64,000 bases of DNA from Hevea brasiliensis (GCF_030052815.1 NC_079499.1:104070480-104134479), one strand, 5' to 3'; counted from the first letter of the stretch, positions 1 to 13,031 are shown. Made by a program: numbers and translations. Notes: a model not told the origin generated them from the sequence alone.

Positions 1-1106
1 TATAGAGATGTGAAGAAAGATCTACATATGTTTTTTATTGATTTGGAGAAGGCTTATGATAGTGTTCCAAGAGATATCTTATGGAGTGTGTCAAAAAAGG
101 GTATCTATTAGGTACATACAAGTGTTAAAAGATATGTATGAAGGAGCAACTACTATTGTGCGTACAGTGGGAGGGAACACAAGAGATTTTTCGATCTCAA
201 TTGGATTACACCAGGGATCAGCTATAAGCCCTTACCTTTTTACGTTAGTTTTAGATGAATTGATGAAACATATACAAGAGAGTATTCCTTGGTGCATGAT
301 GTTTGCGGATCATATTATTCTGATAGATGAGATGGGAGAAGGAGTCAATAGAAAGCTAGCTTTGGAGAAGTACTCTAGAGTCAATGGGCTTTAAGTTAAG
401 TAGAATGAAGACAGAATACATGTATTACAAGTTCAGTGAAGGCCAAACCAGTAATAGGGAATGAGTTAGTATGGATGGAGTGATACTGTCCCAAAGTAAT
501 CACTTTAAATATCTTGGCTCAGTCCTTCAAGTAGATGGGGGATGTGAGAAGAATGTTAGTCATAGGATTAAAGCCAGATGGTTGAAGTAGAGACGTGCTA
601 CGAGAGTTTTATGTGATCGCAAGATTCTCAATAAGTTGAAAGGAAAATTTTACTATATAGCCATACGACCGGCTATGTTATATGGTAGTGAGTGTTAGGC
701 ACTGGAGGAGTCGTATGCGTCTAAGATAAAAGTTGCAGAGATAAGAATGTTAAGGTGGATGAGTAGCCATACTAGACTAGATAAAGTCCGTAATGAGAGT
801 ATTAGAGAAAAGGTATGAGTGGTGCCAATCGAGGATAAATTGAGAGAAGGGAGATTGAGGTAGTTTGGTCATATGAAGTATAGACATACGGAGGCTCCAG
901 TTAGACAATTAGAGTACATTAGGTTAGAGGATAGAAAGAAAAAAAAGGGTTGACCTAAATTGACTTGGAGGAGAGTAGTACAACATGACCTAGAAGCATT
1001 ATACATTTCTGAGGATTTAACCCAAAATCGTTTAGAGTGAAGAAAGCGAATCCATATAGCCGACCCCAAATTTTTGGGATAAAGGCTTAGTTGAGTTGAG
1101 TTGAGT
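1..1106 (+). mobile_element. LINE (non-LTR retrotransposon) 3' remnant
   Basis: This is the 3' part of a plant L1-type LINE. The opening bases encode a DLEKAYDSV-type reverse-transcriptase motif, and 38-394 encodes an RT fragment with GLHQGSAISPYLF and a degenerate FADHIILIDE box; the usual FADD is FADH here, so one catalytic aspartate is lost. Downstream, C-terminal LINE words (LRWMSSH-like, RRAPVRQLE-like) occur in several frames with many stops. The element ends with the usual plant LINE tail, 'GACCCCAAATTTTTGGGATAAAGGCTTAG', in pieces, followed by (TTGAG)n at about 1091-1106. The 5' end lies outside the window. It is non-functional. Confidence 0.85.
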
Positions 1107-1109
1107 CTG

Positions 1110-1542
1110 ACAGTTGTGTTGGGATATGAACTTCACAAAGAAGGTGCTCCATGCAATTATGCAGATGATGCCTGCGCTGCAATGAAACTTGTTCTTGGTA
1201 AATTGAACATGGAGTTGATAATGACATTCCATTGAATCAAGAGGACATAAGTTACTAGAGATAGTCGTTGGCTTCTCTAATTTGACTGGGTTAATCTTCA
1301 TCTGGTAATCAATTTCTTTTGGAAAATACACCAATTGGTGTCCCCAGTAAAGAATTACATGGAGTCTTTCCTGAGAAATTTATAGTTGAACCCAAGGTTG
1401 AGTACATTCAATTGCTTTCCTAATCTTTCCTTTGAAGACTATTTTATGTGTGACTGCTTGAAATTATTTCCCTTGCAGGATGATATGGGGACTCACAGGA
1501 TAAGATCATTAGTAGGCTCAAGGAAGAGTAGGAAGAAATAAG
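1110..1542 (+). pseudogene. Relic of a small RNA degrading nuclease-like (SDN) exonuclease gene
   Basis: Bases 1115-1200 translate to LGYELHKEGAPCNYADDA followed by CAAMKLVL, which I recognise as the end of the DEDD 3'-5' exonuclease domain of plant SDN proteins (small-RNA turnover). After a frameshift near 1205, VDNDIPLNQEDI follows, and around 1330-1400 GVPSKELHGVFPEKFIVEP, both like the region after the domain in SDN proteins. A GT...TTGCAG intron may lie between about 1400 and 1479. The frame is broken by indels, a LINE abuts it on the left and the Copia element interrupts it at 1543. The family call is from memory of the motif and not from a search. Confidence 0.45.
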
Positions 1543-3651
1543 TGTTAGTAGTATGCCATAGAGCATATCATTTAGTATGTATCTTGTACATGTTTTATTA
1601 ATAAAAAGGTATTTTCACTTTTCTGTTTACATAATATATTTATGTGTAATAGAAAATGTCCATTGATATTTTGTTAGAAATTCTATTCTTAAGTTGTTAA
1701 GAAAATGAGTGACAGTATTTCTAGCACAAAGTATCATAAATTGGTTCACAATCGAGGATACTTCACAATAAGGACATGACTTATCCAGAAAGATTGTAAT
1801 CATGTTTGTTCCCAAGTTATTTATATGAGATATAAATAAGATGAAATGGTGAGTCTCATACCATATAACAAACATGATAGGCACTAATAAATGATAAGTA
1901 GGCCGAACCAGTGATACTTATGATAAGCACGTGGAGTTTACTCTTGTCAATGCATTGTCATAAATCATATCAGTGTATATAATCTTTAGACCCGAGATAA
2001 CACAGTTATCTTGTATATAGGTGGTTTGAGTTTGATACTGCTTTTATACTTGTACTGTGTATGGGTATATGGGCATGTGTTGGCTCCTACTAGTTATATA
2101 TGGAGGTAGGTGTTGATCAAGATAGAATCTGTTACCCTAAGTAAATAGGGATAAAATCTTATGTTCATTTAATTGTTCTTGATGTTTCAAGTTCCTGGCC
2201 AGGACAGACAGATTTAATCAAAAAGAGTTTCTGATGAGAAAATCTTTTTAATCAAGAATTAGAATTAAAAGAGAACATAATATTCATAGCAAATAAGGTT
2301 TGACATAAACCATGACTCCAGCTCGAATTGAGATTTTGTAATAGAGAGATTCTAGTGCATGATAACATATGATAAAAGGTTCATTTAAGGTATTCTTTAT
2401 TATTGATTGGGTGGACATGGCATGCTATGCTAGGTGTTAACCATGATCTATGAGATGCCTAAAATGATTTAGAGAAATCATTTATGGTAAAAAAAAGTTC
2501 TGATGATAGTAAGAGTTGATATCATATCTCATTACCAATTAGTGATGAGCCTAGTGAGTCACACACATACACAAGTAATCACCAAGTTAAATGTGATTTA
2601 ATTAATTAGTTAAAGAGTTTAATTGATTAATTAAATAGGTTTGATTTGCAATTAGATTGCAAAGTCCCTAACATGACTTGAAACCAAATCTAGGTTATTG
2701 GATGTATAGTCTAAGTTAAATTTATATTTAAAGTGTTTAAATATAAATTTCATTATGAGAAATTAATTAACAGAGATTAATTAATTAATTTATATTTGAT
2801 ATAAATTGATTAGAAGAGAAGAAAAATTTATTTTGGGTTGAGAACTCAAAATGGAAACACAAGGGTAATTTAGTCATTTCACAGGGTGACATGTGGCACC
2901 ATGAGATGGTGACACATGGCACCATATAAGCTTGCTATTTGTCTTCCAATCATGTAAGTTGATCAAAGTCAAGATTAAACCTAGCTTTGACACTTGGCTT
3001 AATGTGATTAGGTCAATTAAAATTAAGGTGCAATCAGAAGATGACATGTGACAAGGGTTTTAAGTGATGAACTAATTATATAATGTAATGTTATGAAAGA
3101 ATGAAATAACAATCTGATTTTTCTCTCAAAGGTGCTGCCACCCAAGAGGCTCTCTTCCTCTCTTCTTCTTCATCTCTCATCAATTCAAAGAGAATTGCTT
3201 ATATTCTCTTGAATTAAAGTTGCTAGAAATTGTTTCTAGTGTCCAATATACATCTACAACCTCCCTAAAGGCAAATCCTTATTTTCTAATTGGTAGGCAA
3301 GGCTTTAGAAGCTATTCAAGGGGCTGCCATTGGTGATCTTAGTGTGGACAAATTAGAGGGATAACATTTGGGGTCCTAGATGTTTCCCAAAGGTACCAAA
3401 TACATCTACAGTGCATCAAAAGGTTAGTGCACATGTTCTTTTAATCTAGGGTTCTAATGAATTAATTTGTTAATTCTAAAATCTTAAATGGCAAATGTAG
3501 ATCTAAATACATATTAAAAGTGTTTTAATATGCAATTGAACATTGAAATCAATTAGGTACATAATGAATCTTGCATGATGCATGAGACCCTAGAAGAAAA
3601 TTTTTGAATTCAATGTTCTAATCTGATAATTTTCATGTTTTTGCTCCTTCA
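1543..3651 (+). repeat. 5' LTR of the Copia element
   Basis: This 2109-bp direct repeat matches 8965-11077. It starts TGTTAG and ends TTCA directly before the primer-binding site. It has no coding content and is rich in AT runs such as TTAATTAATTAA. A CT-rich stretch with TCTTCTTCTTCATCTCTCAT lies at about 3145-3180, near its end. Confidence 0.92.
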
Positions 3652-3653
3652 AT

Positions 3654-3667
3654 TGGTATCAGAGCCA
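3654..3667 (+). promoter_or_regulatory. Primer-binding site (initiator Met-tRNA) of the Copia element
   Basis: TGGTATCAGAGCCA lies two bases after the end of the 5' LTR. It is complementary to the 3' end of plant initiator Met-tRNA, the usual primer for Copia minus-strand synthesis. Confidence 0.9.
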
Positions 3668-5232
3668 CTATATTTGCTATTTAGATTGTTTAATATATGA
3701 TTTAATTGTGTGATTTGATCATAAGATGATTGATTCATTGCTAGTTGCAAAGAAAAGTGTAGCGGCATCATGGTTTGATGAATCATGGTGCGCATGGTTT
3801 TGGGTCTTCAATGGTGCGCATGGTTTGGGCTTTGAATGTGCAATTGTTGTATGATCTAAGACTCATCCTATGACTAATTAAAATGTTTAATTAGGAGTTT
3901 TAATCACACAATTAAATTATGATTCAAATCTGAATTTTTAAATTTATTTGAATGTGATTCAAATCTGAATTTTTAAATTTGTTTTGAATAAGATTCAAAT
4001 ATGAATTTCTAAATTTGGTTGAATAAGATTCAAACCTGAATTTTTTAGTTGAATATGAGATATTTAATTTAATTTTAATATGTATGTTTTATTTAATTGT
4101 TAAATGGTAATATGCATGATGGATGATCATGGACAATAAAAGATGAATGTGATTGGATTTATTTCTTTTATTTTTCTTTGGGTTGTAAATTAATTAATTT
4201 ATTTTGATGGCATGTATTATAAGTGTTGTAATAATTTTGGGTTATAATTTCATTTATTTGAGGACTTTAAAGTCCATGTTCTTGTAAATTCGCCTTGGTA
4301 TGCAAAGGATTACTATGTAATTGGATTGCAAGAAGATCAATAAGGTCAAGAGCATTGGTGGGACCAGTGAAAGGAATTCAAGATCAAGTGTTGATTATGT
4401 ACTCCTTCAGCAACTCTTGTAATATGAATGAATAATGCTCCTAGGAATGCCCTGATTCAATTCTTGGTGGCTCAGAATTGAATCCCTTAGAAAGTCCATG
4501 ATCATACCATATTTATATTGTTTATCCATGTATGCATGAGATGTATGGGAATGTATGCAAGTATATGATATATGCATGCTAATTGGATAATGTGCAAAGT
4601 GAGACCATAATAGTAATTAGGCCAACCACAAAATCTTCCAAATAAATGATTAAGTTGGAAATGGTATAATTAAAAGTAATTATATCATGGGCCCTCCATT
4701 GAGGCAATTATTTTAAGAAATTTTAAATACTTGCATATGATGCAATTAATTTAAGAGATTTTCTTAAGAATAATTGTTAAGCATGAGATGTTGTAAATAT
4801 GTAAATGGTTTGGTGGCCAATAATGGACGTGCCTGAGGACTTTAAAATTATTTGCATGTTTACTGGCTCAATGGGATCAACTTAACAAATGCAAGATAAG
4901 TCAATAATGGATGTGCCTGAGATTTTGAGCATTAGGGGCTAGGTAAATGATTGAACCTCACATGAGATGTGATGGGTAAGGAGTTGCTCACTTACAGTTT
5001 ATAGTAATTCTAATAATGGATGTACCTGAGGATGATCAATAAGACTATAAGAATTCAATCACCCACTAGAAATCCATCCAACTAGGATTTTCGTTTTCTA
5101 CTTTGGAAGTGTAGGTTTCGCTAAGTTAGTGGGAGGACCAATTTGATTAAAAGACCATAATCATTTTGGTTAATTACATGATATATTTACTAATTAATCT
5201 GGTTATTTTCTATAGTTAATTTTCTAATAATA
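3668..5232 (+). other. Non-coding leader of the Copia element with short tandem repeats
   Basis: About 1.56 kb lies between the primer-binding site and gag, with no coding signal. Two internal repeats are visible: four copies of a unit of about 35 bp starting GATTCAAATCTGAATTTT (starts at 3921, 3956, 3992, 4027), and three spaced copies of AATAATGGATGTGCCTGAG with small changes (near 4820, 4902 and 5012). Confidence 0.7.
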
Positions 5233-6063
5233 ATGAGCACACCACAACCACCACCATCGAATATCCTTACGAGCATACTTGATCACAATAGGTTGACAGG
5301 ACCTAATCTTTCTGATTGGCTAAGAAATTTGAAACTTGTCCTGAACCTTGAACATATAGGATATGTTCTAGACTCAAATGTTCCTGGTCCCTTACCTCCA
5401 GAGGCCACTCAAGAGGAACATGACACTTTGGACAAGTGGAAGGAGCATGATATGAGAGCCAAGTATTACATGCTTACTTCTATGAGTAATGAGTTACAGA
5501 AGCAACATGAGAACATGCAATATGCAAGTGAGATCCTCCTTCATCTACAAGAGTTGTATGGTGAACATAGCAGGAATGCCAGGTATGAAATATCCAGGCA
5601 GCTATTTAGCATGAGGATGTTTGAGGTACAAAATGTTAGGGATTATGTCCACAAGATGATTCGGCTTATTGAGCAGCTGGAACATCTTGACTTTAACATG
5701 GATTTCCAACTGTAGACGGATTTGATCTTTCAGTCTCTTCCTGAGTCATTTGGAAATTTTGTGATAAATTTCCATATGACTAAGCAAGAATACACCTTGG
5801 CTGGTCTATTTAATATGCTGGTTATTGCCCAAAAGAATATGCCGAGCAATAAAAGAAAAGAGGTAGCTTTGATTGCATCTTCCTTTGCTGGAAAGTCCAA
5901 CAAGAAGAAGGGCAATAAGAAAAAGAAACCTCAAGTTCCAGGATCTTCCAAGAAGATAGCCAAACAGAAAACAAAGACCAAAGCTGACAAAGGCAAGGGA
6001 AAGTGTTTCCACTGCCAGAAGGATGGGCACTGGAATAGGAACTGCCCAGAGTATAGCAAGTAG
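5233..6063 (+). pseudogene. Copia gag (capsid and zinc knuckle), one in-frame stop
   Basis: The translation begins MSTPQPPPSNILTSI, with the LTGPNLSDWLRNL motif typical of plant Copia Gag. A TAG at 5713-5715, after FQL, breaks the frame, and the same frame then continues to 6063. The expected residue is Gln, so CAG to TAG is likely. A lysine-rich stretch (KKGNKKKKP) leads to a CCHC zinc knuckle, CFHCQKDGHWNRNC. The protein would form the cytoplasmic virus-like particle. Confidence 0.88.
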
Positions 6064-8890
6064 TAACAGCTTGCAGTAACGAGATATTAAACTCCGATTT
6101 GGCATTGGCTCAACTATTGAAGCTTTAGCCATAGGATCTAAATCTTTATACATGTGTGGACATGTTTTATATTTAAATAAGGTTTTGCATGTACCTAATG
6201 CTTTTAAAAACATCATTTCTATATCTAGTTTGACTAGAGATGGTTATGAATTTCAATTCATATATGATGTTTGCAATATTTATTTTGGAAATAAATATGT
6301 TGGTTTGGGTTATATGCATGATGGACTTTATTATTTAGATAATAATGTTAAATACAAACCTAATGCAAGCAATCTAAAAGAATGCAATGCCATAGTGAAA
6401 ATCAACTCAAGTTCAAAATATATTTGGCGCTTAAGGTTAGGTCATGTTGCAGAAGATAGGATTGCAAAACTGGAGAAAATGAGATTTTGTCCTCATTGGG
6501 GTCTAAAGCTACTCCAACTTGTGAATCCTACCTTCAAGACAAAATGACTAGATCACCCTTTGTTGGACAAGGACTAAGAGCTAAAAATATTTTAGAGCTA
6601 ATACATAGTGATGTATGTGGTCCATTTAAAGAAATGGCTAGAGGCGGTTTTCATTACTTTATTACCTTTACTGATGATAAATTAAGGTTTGGGTATTTGT
6701 ATTTGATGAAATACAAACATGAATCCTTTGAAAAGTTCAAAGAATTTAAATCTGAAGTAGAAAATCAAATAGGAAAAAGTGTTAAAGCTCTTCGATCAGA
6801 TCATGGAGGTGAATACTTGAGTACTGAATTTGATGAATACTTGAAAGAGCATGGCATTGTTTCCCAGTTGACTCCTCTAGGAACACCACAGTTGAATGGT
6901 GTATCTGAAAGGAGAAATCATACCCTATTAGATATGGTATGTAGTATGATGAGCTGTACTAATATGCCAATCTTCTTTTGGAGATTTGCGTTAGAATCAG
7001 CTTTGCATATTCTAAATAGGATTCCATCAAAATCAGTATCTTTCCACACCTTATGAGATATGGCATGGAAGAAAACCAAGTCTTAAGCATGTTAAGATTT
7101 GGGGTTGTTCAGCTTATATCAAAAAGCTGAATACTGATAAATTGAAAACCAGATTAGAAAAATGTCGATTTGTTGAATATCCAAAAAAGAGTTTTGGATA
7201 TTATTTTTATTTGCCTACATCACAAAAAGTTGTGGTAAGTAGAGATGCCACATTTCTTGAACAACAGTTTATTCAAGAAGGAGGCAAAGGAAGGCAAATA
7301 GAGTTAGAATTGGAGAATTCTGACCAACCAACAGATCAGATGGATATAGATCCATCTAGTCAACCTACACCTATTGATGAAACATCTACAGCTATTCCTC
7401 GCAGATCAACCAGGATATCTGACCCACCAGTGAGATATGATTTTCTTCATGAAGAAGAACAAGAGTTGTTTGCTCATGAAGAAGTAGATCATGGAGATGA
7501 TCCACTTACCTATGAAGAAGCTATATCAGATATAGACTCTTCAAAATGGATTGATGCTATGAAATCCGAAATTGATTCCATGTATAAGAATCAATTTTGA
7601 GATCTTGTTGACCCACCTGAAGGTATTGTACCTATAGGGAATAAATGAGTTTTCAAGAAGAAAATTGATTTTGATGGAAAGGTAGAGACTTATAAAGCAA
7701 GGCTAGTAGCGAAAGGGTTTCGCCAAAGGCAAGGAATCGACTATGAGGAGACTTTATCACCTGTTGCCATACTCAAATCAATTAGAATTCTATTAGCAAT
7801 AGCTGCATACTATGATTATGAAATTTGGTAGATGGATGTCAAAACAGCTTTTCTCAATGGATGCATTGAAGAAAATATTCTATTAGCAATAGCTGCAAGC
7901 TAAAGCGATCCATTTATGGGTTGAAACAAGCTTCGAGGAGATGGAACATCCGTTTTGATGAAGCCATTAAGTCATTTGGTTTTATAAAAAATGTGGATAA
8001 ACCATGTGTATATAAGAAGATTAGTGATAGTGCTATCACTTTCCTTGTCTTATATGTGGATGACATTTTATTGATGAGTAATGACATAGGTATGTTGACA
8101 GCTGTAAGGGTATGGTTGTCAAATACATTCTCCATGAAAAACTTAGGAGAGGCAACCTATATTCTTGGGATTCGCATCTATAGAGATAGAGAGAAAAGAA
8201 TAATTGATTTATCCCAAAGTCTATACTTGAAAAAGGTGTTAAAAAGGTTTAACATGCTTGATTCTAAGAGATGATTGTTACCAGTGAGACATGGTATCCA
8301 CCTTTCAAAAGAAATGTCTCCAAAGATACTTGAAGAAAGAAATAAAATGGCCAGGATTCCATATGCTTCGGCTATTGAAAGTTTGATGTATGAAATGTTG
8401 TATACTAGGCCGGATATAGCATATGCTGTTAGTTTGACTAGCAGGTATCAATCCAATCCAGGTTTGAAACACTGGATAGCTGTCAAGAATATCCTTAAGT
8501 ACTTGAGAAGAACTAAGGATTTATTCTTGATATATGGAGGTAGTGACTTGCAATTGGATGGTTATACTGATTTTGACTTCCAATCAGATATCGATGATAG
8601 AAAGTCTACCTCTGGGTATGTGTTCATTTGTAATGGAGGTGCAATCAGTTGGAAGAGTTTCAAACAGAGTACGACTACAGATTCCACTACAGAGGCTGAG
8701 TGTATTGCTGCATCAGATGCTGCAAAAGAGGCTGTTTGGACAAAAGGAACCTCGGTCTCACCAAAAATTGAAACACATAGAAAGGCGCTACCACATTATC
8801 AGAGAGATAGTTGGGCGAGGCGATGTAGCCATGCAGAAAATAGCATCAGCTGAAAATCCAACTGATCCATTCACTAAGGCTATGTTATAA
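6064..8890 (+). pseudogene. Copia pol (protease remnant, integrase, RT, RNase H), multiply broken
   Basis: The protease catalytic segment is missing: about 90 bases after Gag the sequence resumes at LNKVLHVPNAFKNIISIS. The pre-integrase region follows (WRLRLGHVAEDRIAKL; its zinc-binding CxxC is damaged), then the integrase core at 6560-7056 (HSDVCGPF, SDHGGEYLS, NGVSERRNHT), RT (WMDVKTAFLNG, YGLKQASRRW, LYVDDILLMSND at about 8053-8090) and RNase H (DSTTEAECIAASDA). Frameshifts or stops lie near 6540, 7056, 7600, 7650, 7830, 7903, 8272 and 8740. A 21-bp segment is copied 90 bp downstream inside RT (see findings). It cannot encode a working polyprotein. Confidence 0.9.
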
Positions 8891-8964
8891 GCTCAGTTAG
8901 ACCGACATCTTGAGAAGATGGGTCTAAGGTATTGTAATGAATGGCTCTAGTGCTAGTGGGAGAT

Positions 8965-11077
8965 TGTTAGTAGTATGCCCTAAAGTATATCATTTAGTAT
9001 GTATCTTGTACATGTTTTATTAATAAAAAGGCATTCTCACTTTTCTATTTACATAATATATTTATGTGTAATAGAAAAGGTCCATTGATATTTTGTTAGA
9101 AATTCTATTCTTAAGTTGTTAAGAATATGAGTGACAGTATTTCTAACACAAAGTATCATAAATTGGTTCACAATCGAGGATACTTTACAATAAGGACATG
9201 ACTTATCCAAAAAGATTGTAATCATGTTTGTTCCCAAGTTATTTATATGAGATGTAAATAAGATGGAATGGTGAGTCTCATGCCATATAACAAACATGAT
9301 AGGTACTTATACTTGATAAGTAGGCTAAACCAGTGACACTTATGACAAACACGTGGAGTTTACTCTTGTCAATGCATTGTCATAAATCATATCAGTGCAT
9401 ATAATCTTTAGACCTGAGATAACTCAGTTATCTTGTATATAAGTGGTTTGAGTTTGATACTACTTTCATACTTGTACTGTGTATGGGTATATGGGCATGT
9501 GTTGGCTCCTACTAGTTATATATGGAGGTAGGTGTTGATCAAGATGGAATCTGTTACCCTAAGTAAATAGGGATAAAATCCTATGTTCATTTAATCATTC
9601 TTGATGTTTCAATTTCCTGGCCAGGACAAACAAATTTAATCAGAAAAGAGTTTCTGATGAGAAAATCTTTTTAATCAAGAATTAGAATTAAAAGAGAATA
9701 TAATATTCATAGCAAATGGGGTTTGATATAAATCATGATCCTAGCTCGAATTGAGATTTTATAACAGAGAGATTCTAGTGCATGGTAACATATGATAAAA
9801 AGTTCATTTAAGGTATTCCTTATTACTGATTGGGTGGACATGGCATGCTATGCTAGATGTTAACTATGGTCTATGAGATGCTTAAAATGATTTAGAGAAA
9901 TCATTTATGGTAAGAAAAAGTTCTGATGATATTAAGAGTTGATATCATATCTCATTACCAATTAGTGATGAGCCTAGTGAGTCACACACATACACAAGTA
10001 ATCACCAAATTAAATGTGATTTACTTAATTAGTTAAAGAGTTTAATTAATTAATTAAATAGGTTTGGTTTGCAATTGGATTGTAAAGTTCCTAGCATGAC
10101 TTGAAACCAAATCTAGGTTATTGGATGTATAGTATAAGTTAAATTTATATTTAAAGTGTTTAAATATGAATTTAATTATGAGAAATTAATTAATAGAGAT
10201 TAATTAATTAATTTATATTTGATATAAATTGATTAGAAGAGAAGAAATAATTATTTTGGGTTGAGAACTCAAAATTGAAACACAAGAGTAATTTGGTCAT
10301 TTCACAGGGTGACATATGGCACCATGAGATGGTGATACATGGCACCATATAAGCTTACCATTTGTCTTCCAATCACGTAAGATGATCAAAGTCAATATTA
10401 AACCTAGCTTTGATACTTGGCTTAATGTGATTAGGTCAATTAAAATTAAGGTACAATCAGAAGATGACATGTGGCAAGAATTTTAAGTGATGACCTAATT
10501 ATATAATATGATGTTATGAAAGAATAAAATAACAATCTGATTTTTCTCTCAAAGGTACCACCACCCAAGAGGCTCTCTTCCTCTCTTCTTCTTCATCTCT
10601 CATCAATTCAAAGAGAATTGCCTATATTCTCTTGAATTAAAATTGCTAGAAATTATTTCTAGTGTCCAATATACATCTAGAACCTTCTTAAAGGCAAATT
10701 CCTATTTTCTAATTGGTTGGCAAGGCTTTAGAAACTATTCAAGGCGCTGTCATTGGTGATCTTAGTGTAGACAAACTAGAGGGATAACATTTGGGGTCCT
10801 AGGTGTTTCCCAAAGGTACCAAACACATCTATAATATATCAAAAGGTTAGTGCACATGTTCTTGAATTAATCTAGGGTTCTAATGAATTAATTTGTTAAT
10901 TCTAAAATTTTAAATGGAAAATGTAGATCCAAATACATATTAAAAGTGTTTTAATATGCAATTAAACATTGAAATCAATTAGGTACATAATAAATCTTGC
11001 ATGATGCATGAGACCCTTGAAGAAAATTTTTGAATTCAATGTTCTAATCTGATAATTTTCATGCTTCCGCTTCTTCA
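8965..11077 (+). repeat. 3' LTR of the Copia element
   Basis: This 2113-bp copy of 1543-3651 starts TGTTAGTAGTATGCCC just after the polypurine tract and ends CTTCTTCA. Substitutions against the 5' copy are spread along its length. Confidence 0.92.
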
Positions 11078-11082
11078 ATGAG

Positions 11083-11986
11083 AAGGAAGAAAAAGAGATA
11101 GTAAATTTTGCTGTGATTTTTTTATTTATCTTTGAAACATTAGCGTGGAGTTAGATACATGGACCAATACCTTCCATGCTGACCAAGATATTACCTATTT
11201 GCATATGTTTACGAAGAACCTGAAACTCTGGAGTGCATTCTTTTAGTCAGTCGGCCATGAATACCTAGGTGAAGGAATTCTCTAATTTTGTTTGTTTATA
11301 TTTTCATTAGATTCTTATAAATTTGTAACCTGCCATGCAATGTTTGTGTAAATTTTTGCCAATGACATATATGTAGCAATTTGAGGTCAAATAATGGCAC
11401 CAAAAACCTTCAGTTTTAATTTGAACTGTTAATATTAGTTGCACAAGCATTTCACTAATTAATCTTCAATCCATTACCATGGATTATTTTTGTGTTTTCT
11501 CTGTGAAACAAAGTTTCTAAATTGTTGTGATAATTACTTGGAGATTTAAAAAATTAATTAACTAAAGGATTAAAGAGTTAATGAAACAAACTATGTGGAT
11601 TAACTCATGTTTTTTTTCAAATTACAGAAATTAATTAATTAGTTTTATTAAGATAGAGAGACTAAATAGTAGTTTAACTAATATTATTATCCATTGACTA
11701 ACAAAAAAATTAATATAAAGGCTAAATAATTTATTAATGGACTAAAAATAAGAGACTAAATAGTGTATTTTAAAAAATACAGAGACTAAATAATTAATTT
11801 TATTAAATTATAGAGATTAAATAGTAATTTTTCTTTAATTTTAATAATTTTTTAATAATTTACTATGAATGCTTTTTTTTTTCACAGAATTAAAAAAAAG
11901 TGGTTAAAATGGTTAAAGCAATAAATTTTGCATGACATTTTCCTAATATACTCTTTGTTTATATTGCTATATTAAAAATTAAATAA
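11083..11986. other. Intergenic AT-rich stretch, no gene seen
   Basis: No convincing coding region was seen. The first ~200 bases are less AT-rich and could be the continuation of the SDN-like relic cut by the Copia element, but I could not align them. From about 11540, the phrase AGAGACTAAATAG and variants recur several times, as in many decayed plant transposon remnants. Confidence 0.4.
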
Positions 11987-11991
11987 CTAAT

Positions 11992-12725
11992 TGTTTTACA
12001 CCGCGTAAGCGTGTAAACTGCAAAGAAATAAAATAAACATATAAAATATTAATATTTACGTGGTTTACCTTTTTAACATAGGGTTACATCCACGAGCATG
12101 CCATCTTCCACTATCATCAATAATGAATCATCAATTACAAGCTCAAACTATACTATCCATCAACCCATTTATACCTAAGAGAACTCATACAACATCAAAC
12201 TGCTCATAATAAATATATTAGGTAGTCCCTCTTAGTCTCCTCTAGACATAACCCAATATATTTACTATTACAACACTAAGCTACAAATGGTATCTTCAAC
12301 TAAATGGGCAAGAGTCCTCTCACCAATGAACAAGAATCCCTTCCTTTTGAATTTTATGTTCTTACTCCACTTTAGGCCGAAGCCTCTCTCCACTGCAATT
12401 GGCAAATGCCCCTTATCAATGGGCAGAGCCAAATCCTCAGTCATTAGCAAAGCTTTTCTCTACAATGGGTGACAGCCTCACTCCATAGGCTGAAAGCCTC
12501 TCTCTTCAATGGTCAAAAGCCAAATAACCTTTTCCATCATTCTCCTATTTATAGTATTAATTCCCTCAATCATTATCTGATTAGGAGTCCTACTCAATTT
12601 AGGAATAACACTAAAATAAAAGTTCTACTCATTATAGGAAACCTATCAAGAAATATTTCTCCCACTCAAATTAGGAAAAAATCTTTCTCCAAATCCCATT
12701 AGGATTTTGAGTCATAATTCTAATA
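11992..12725 (-). repeat. 3' LTR (minus orientation) of the TRIM-like element
   Basis: This is the partner of 13032-13786. Its outer end, read on the minus strand, begins TATTAG where the partner has TGTTAG, so the terminal TG has mutated. Confidence 0.88.
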
Positions 12726-13016
12726 ATCTCCACCTTGACTCAAAATCCATTAACCATTGCATATCTCAAATTCTTTGGTGTTATCAAATCATCAAATCTC
12801 CATGCTTGAGCTTGAACCCTTCAAATCATCAATTCTTCAATCTTCATCTTGGGTGTAACTTGCTTTATTTTTCAAAAAATCATTCACGTCATTAACCATC
12901 TTGATTTTGCGCTCTACCTTAAATTCAACTCTCCGCTATCGCCATTATTGCATGTGCGATTTTCTACATGTCGCAACAGCTCCACCTTCAACCAAACTCA
13001 CTAGGATCATCTCCAT

Positions 13017-13028
13017 GCTCTGATACCA
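13017..13028 (-). promoter_or_regulatory. Primer-binding site of the TRIM-like element
   Basis: On the minus strand this reads TGGTATCAGAGC, complementary to initiator Met-tRNA, three bases from the inner end of the 5' LTR. It sets the element's orientation. Confidence 0.85.
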
Positions 13029-13031
13029 ATT

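Larger units (their letters stand above)
1543..11077 (+). mobile_element. Ty1/Copia LTR retrotransposon with 2.1 kb LTRs, full length but decayed
   Basis: Both LTRs begin TGTTAGTAGTATGCC and end CTTCA. Flanking 5-mers are ATAAG (1538-1542) and ATGAG (11078-11082), a target duplication with one mismatch. A Met-tRNA primer-binding site follows the 5' LTR, and a purine-rich tract (AGTGGGAGA) precedes the 3' LTR. The domain order gag, zinc knuckle, pre-integrase, integrase, RT, RNase H is that of Copia. Gag resembles the common Tork/Angela-type plant Gag, but the lineage is not certain. Stops and frameshifts occur in every domain, and the LTRs differ by roughly 4-6% by eye, so this is an old, dead insertion. 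It lies within the SDN-like relic. Confidence 0.93.

Noticed and set aside
3654..3667. tRNA genes
   Set aside because: All Met-tRNA-like matches (3654, 13017, 33490, 57576) are primer-binding sites next to LTRs; no cloverleaf surrounds them.
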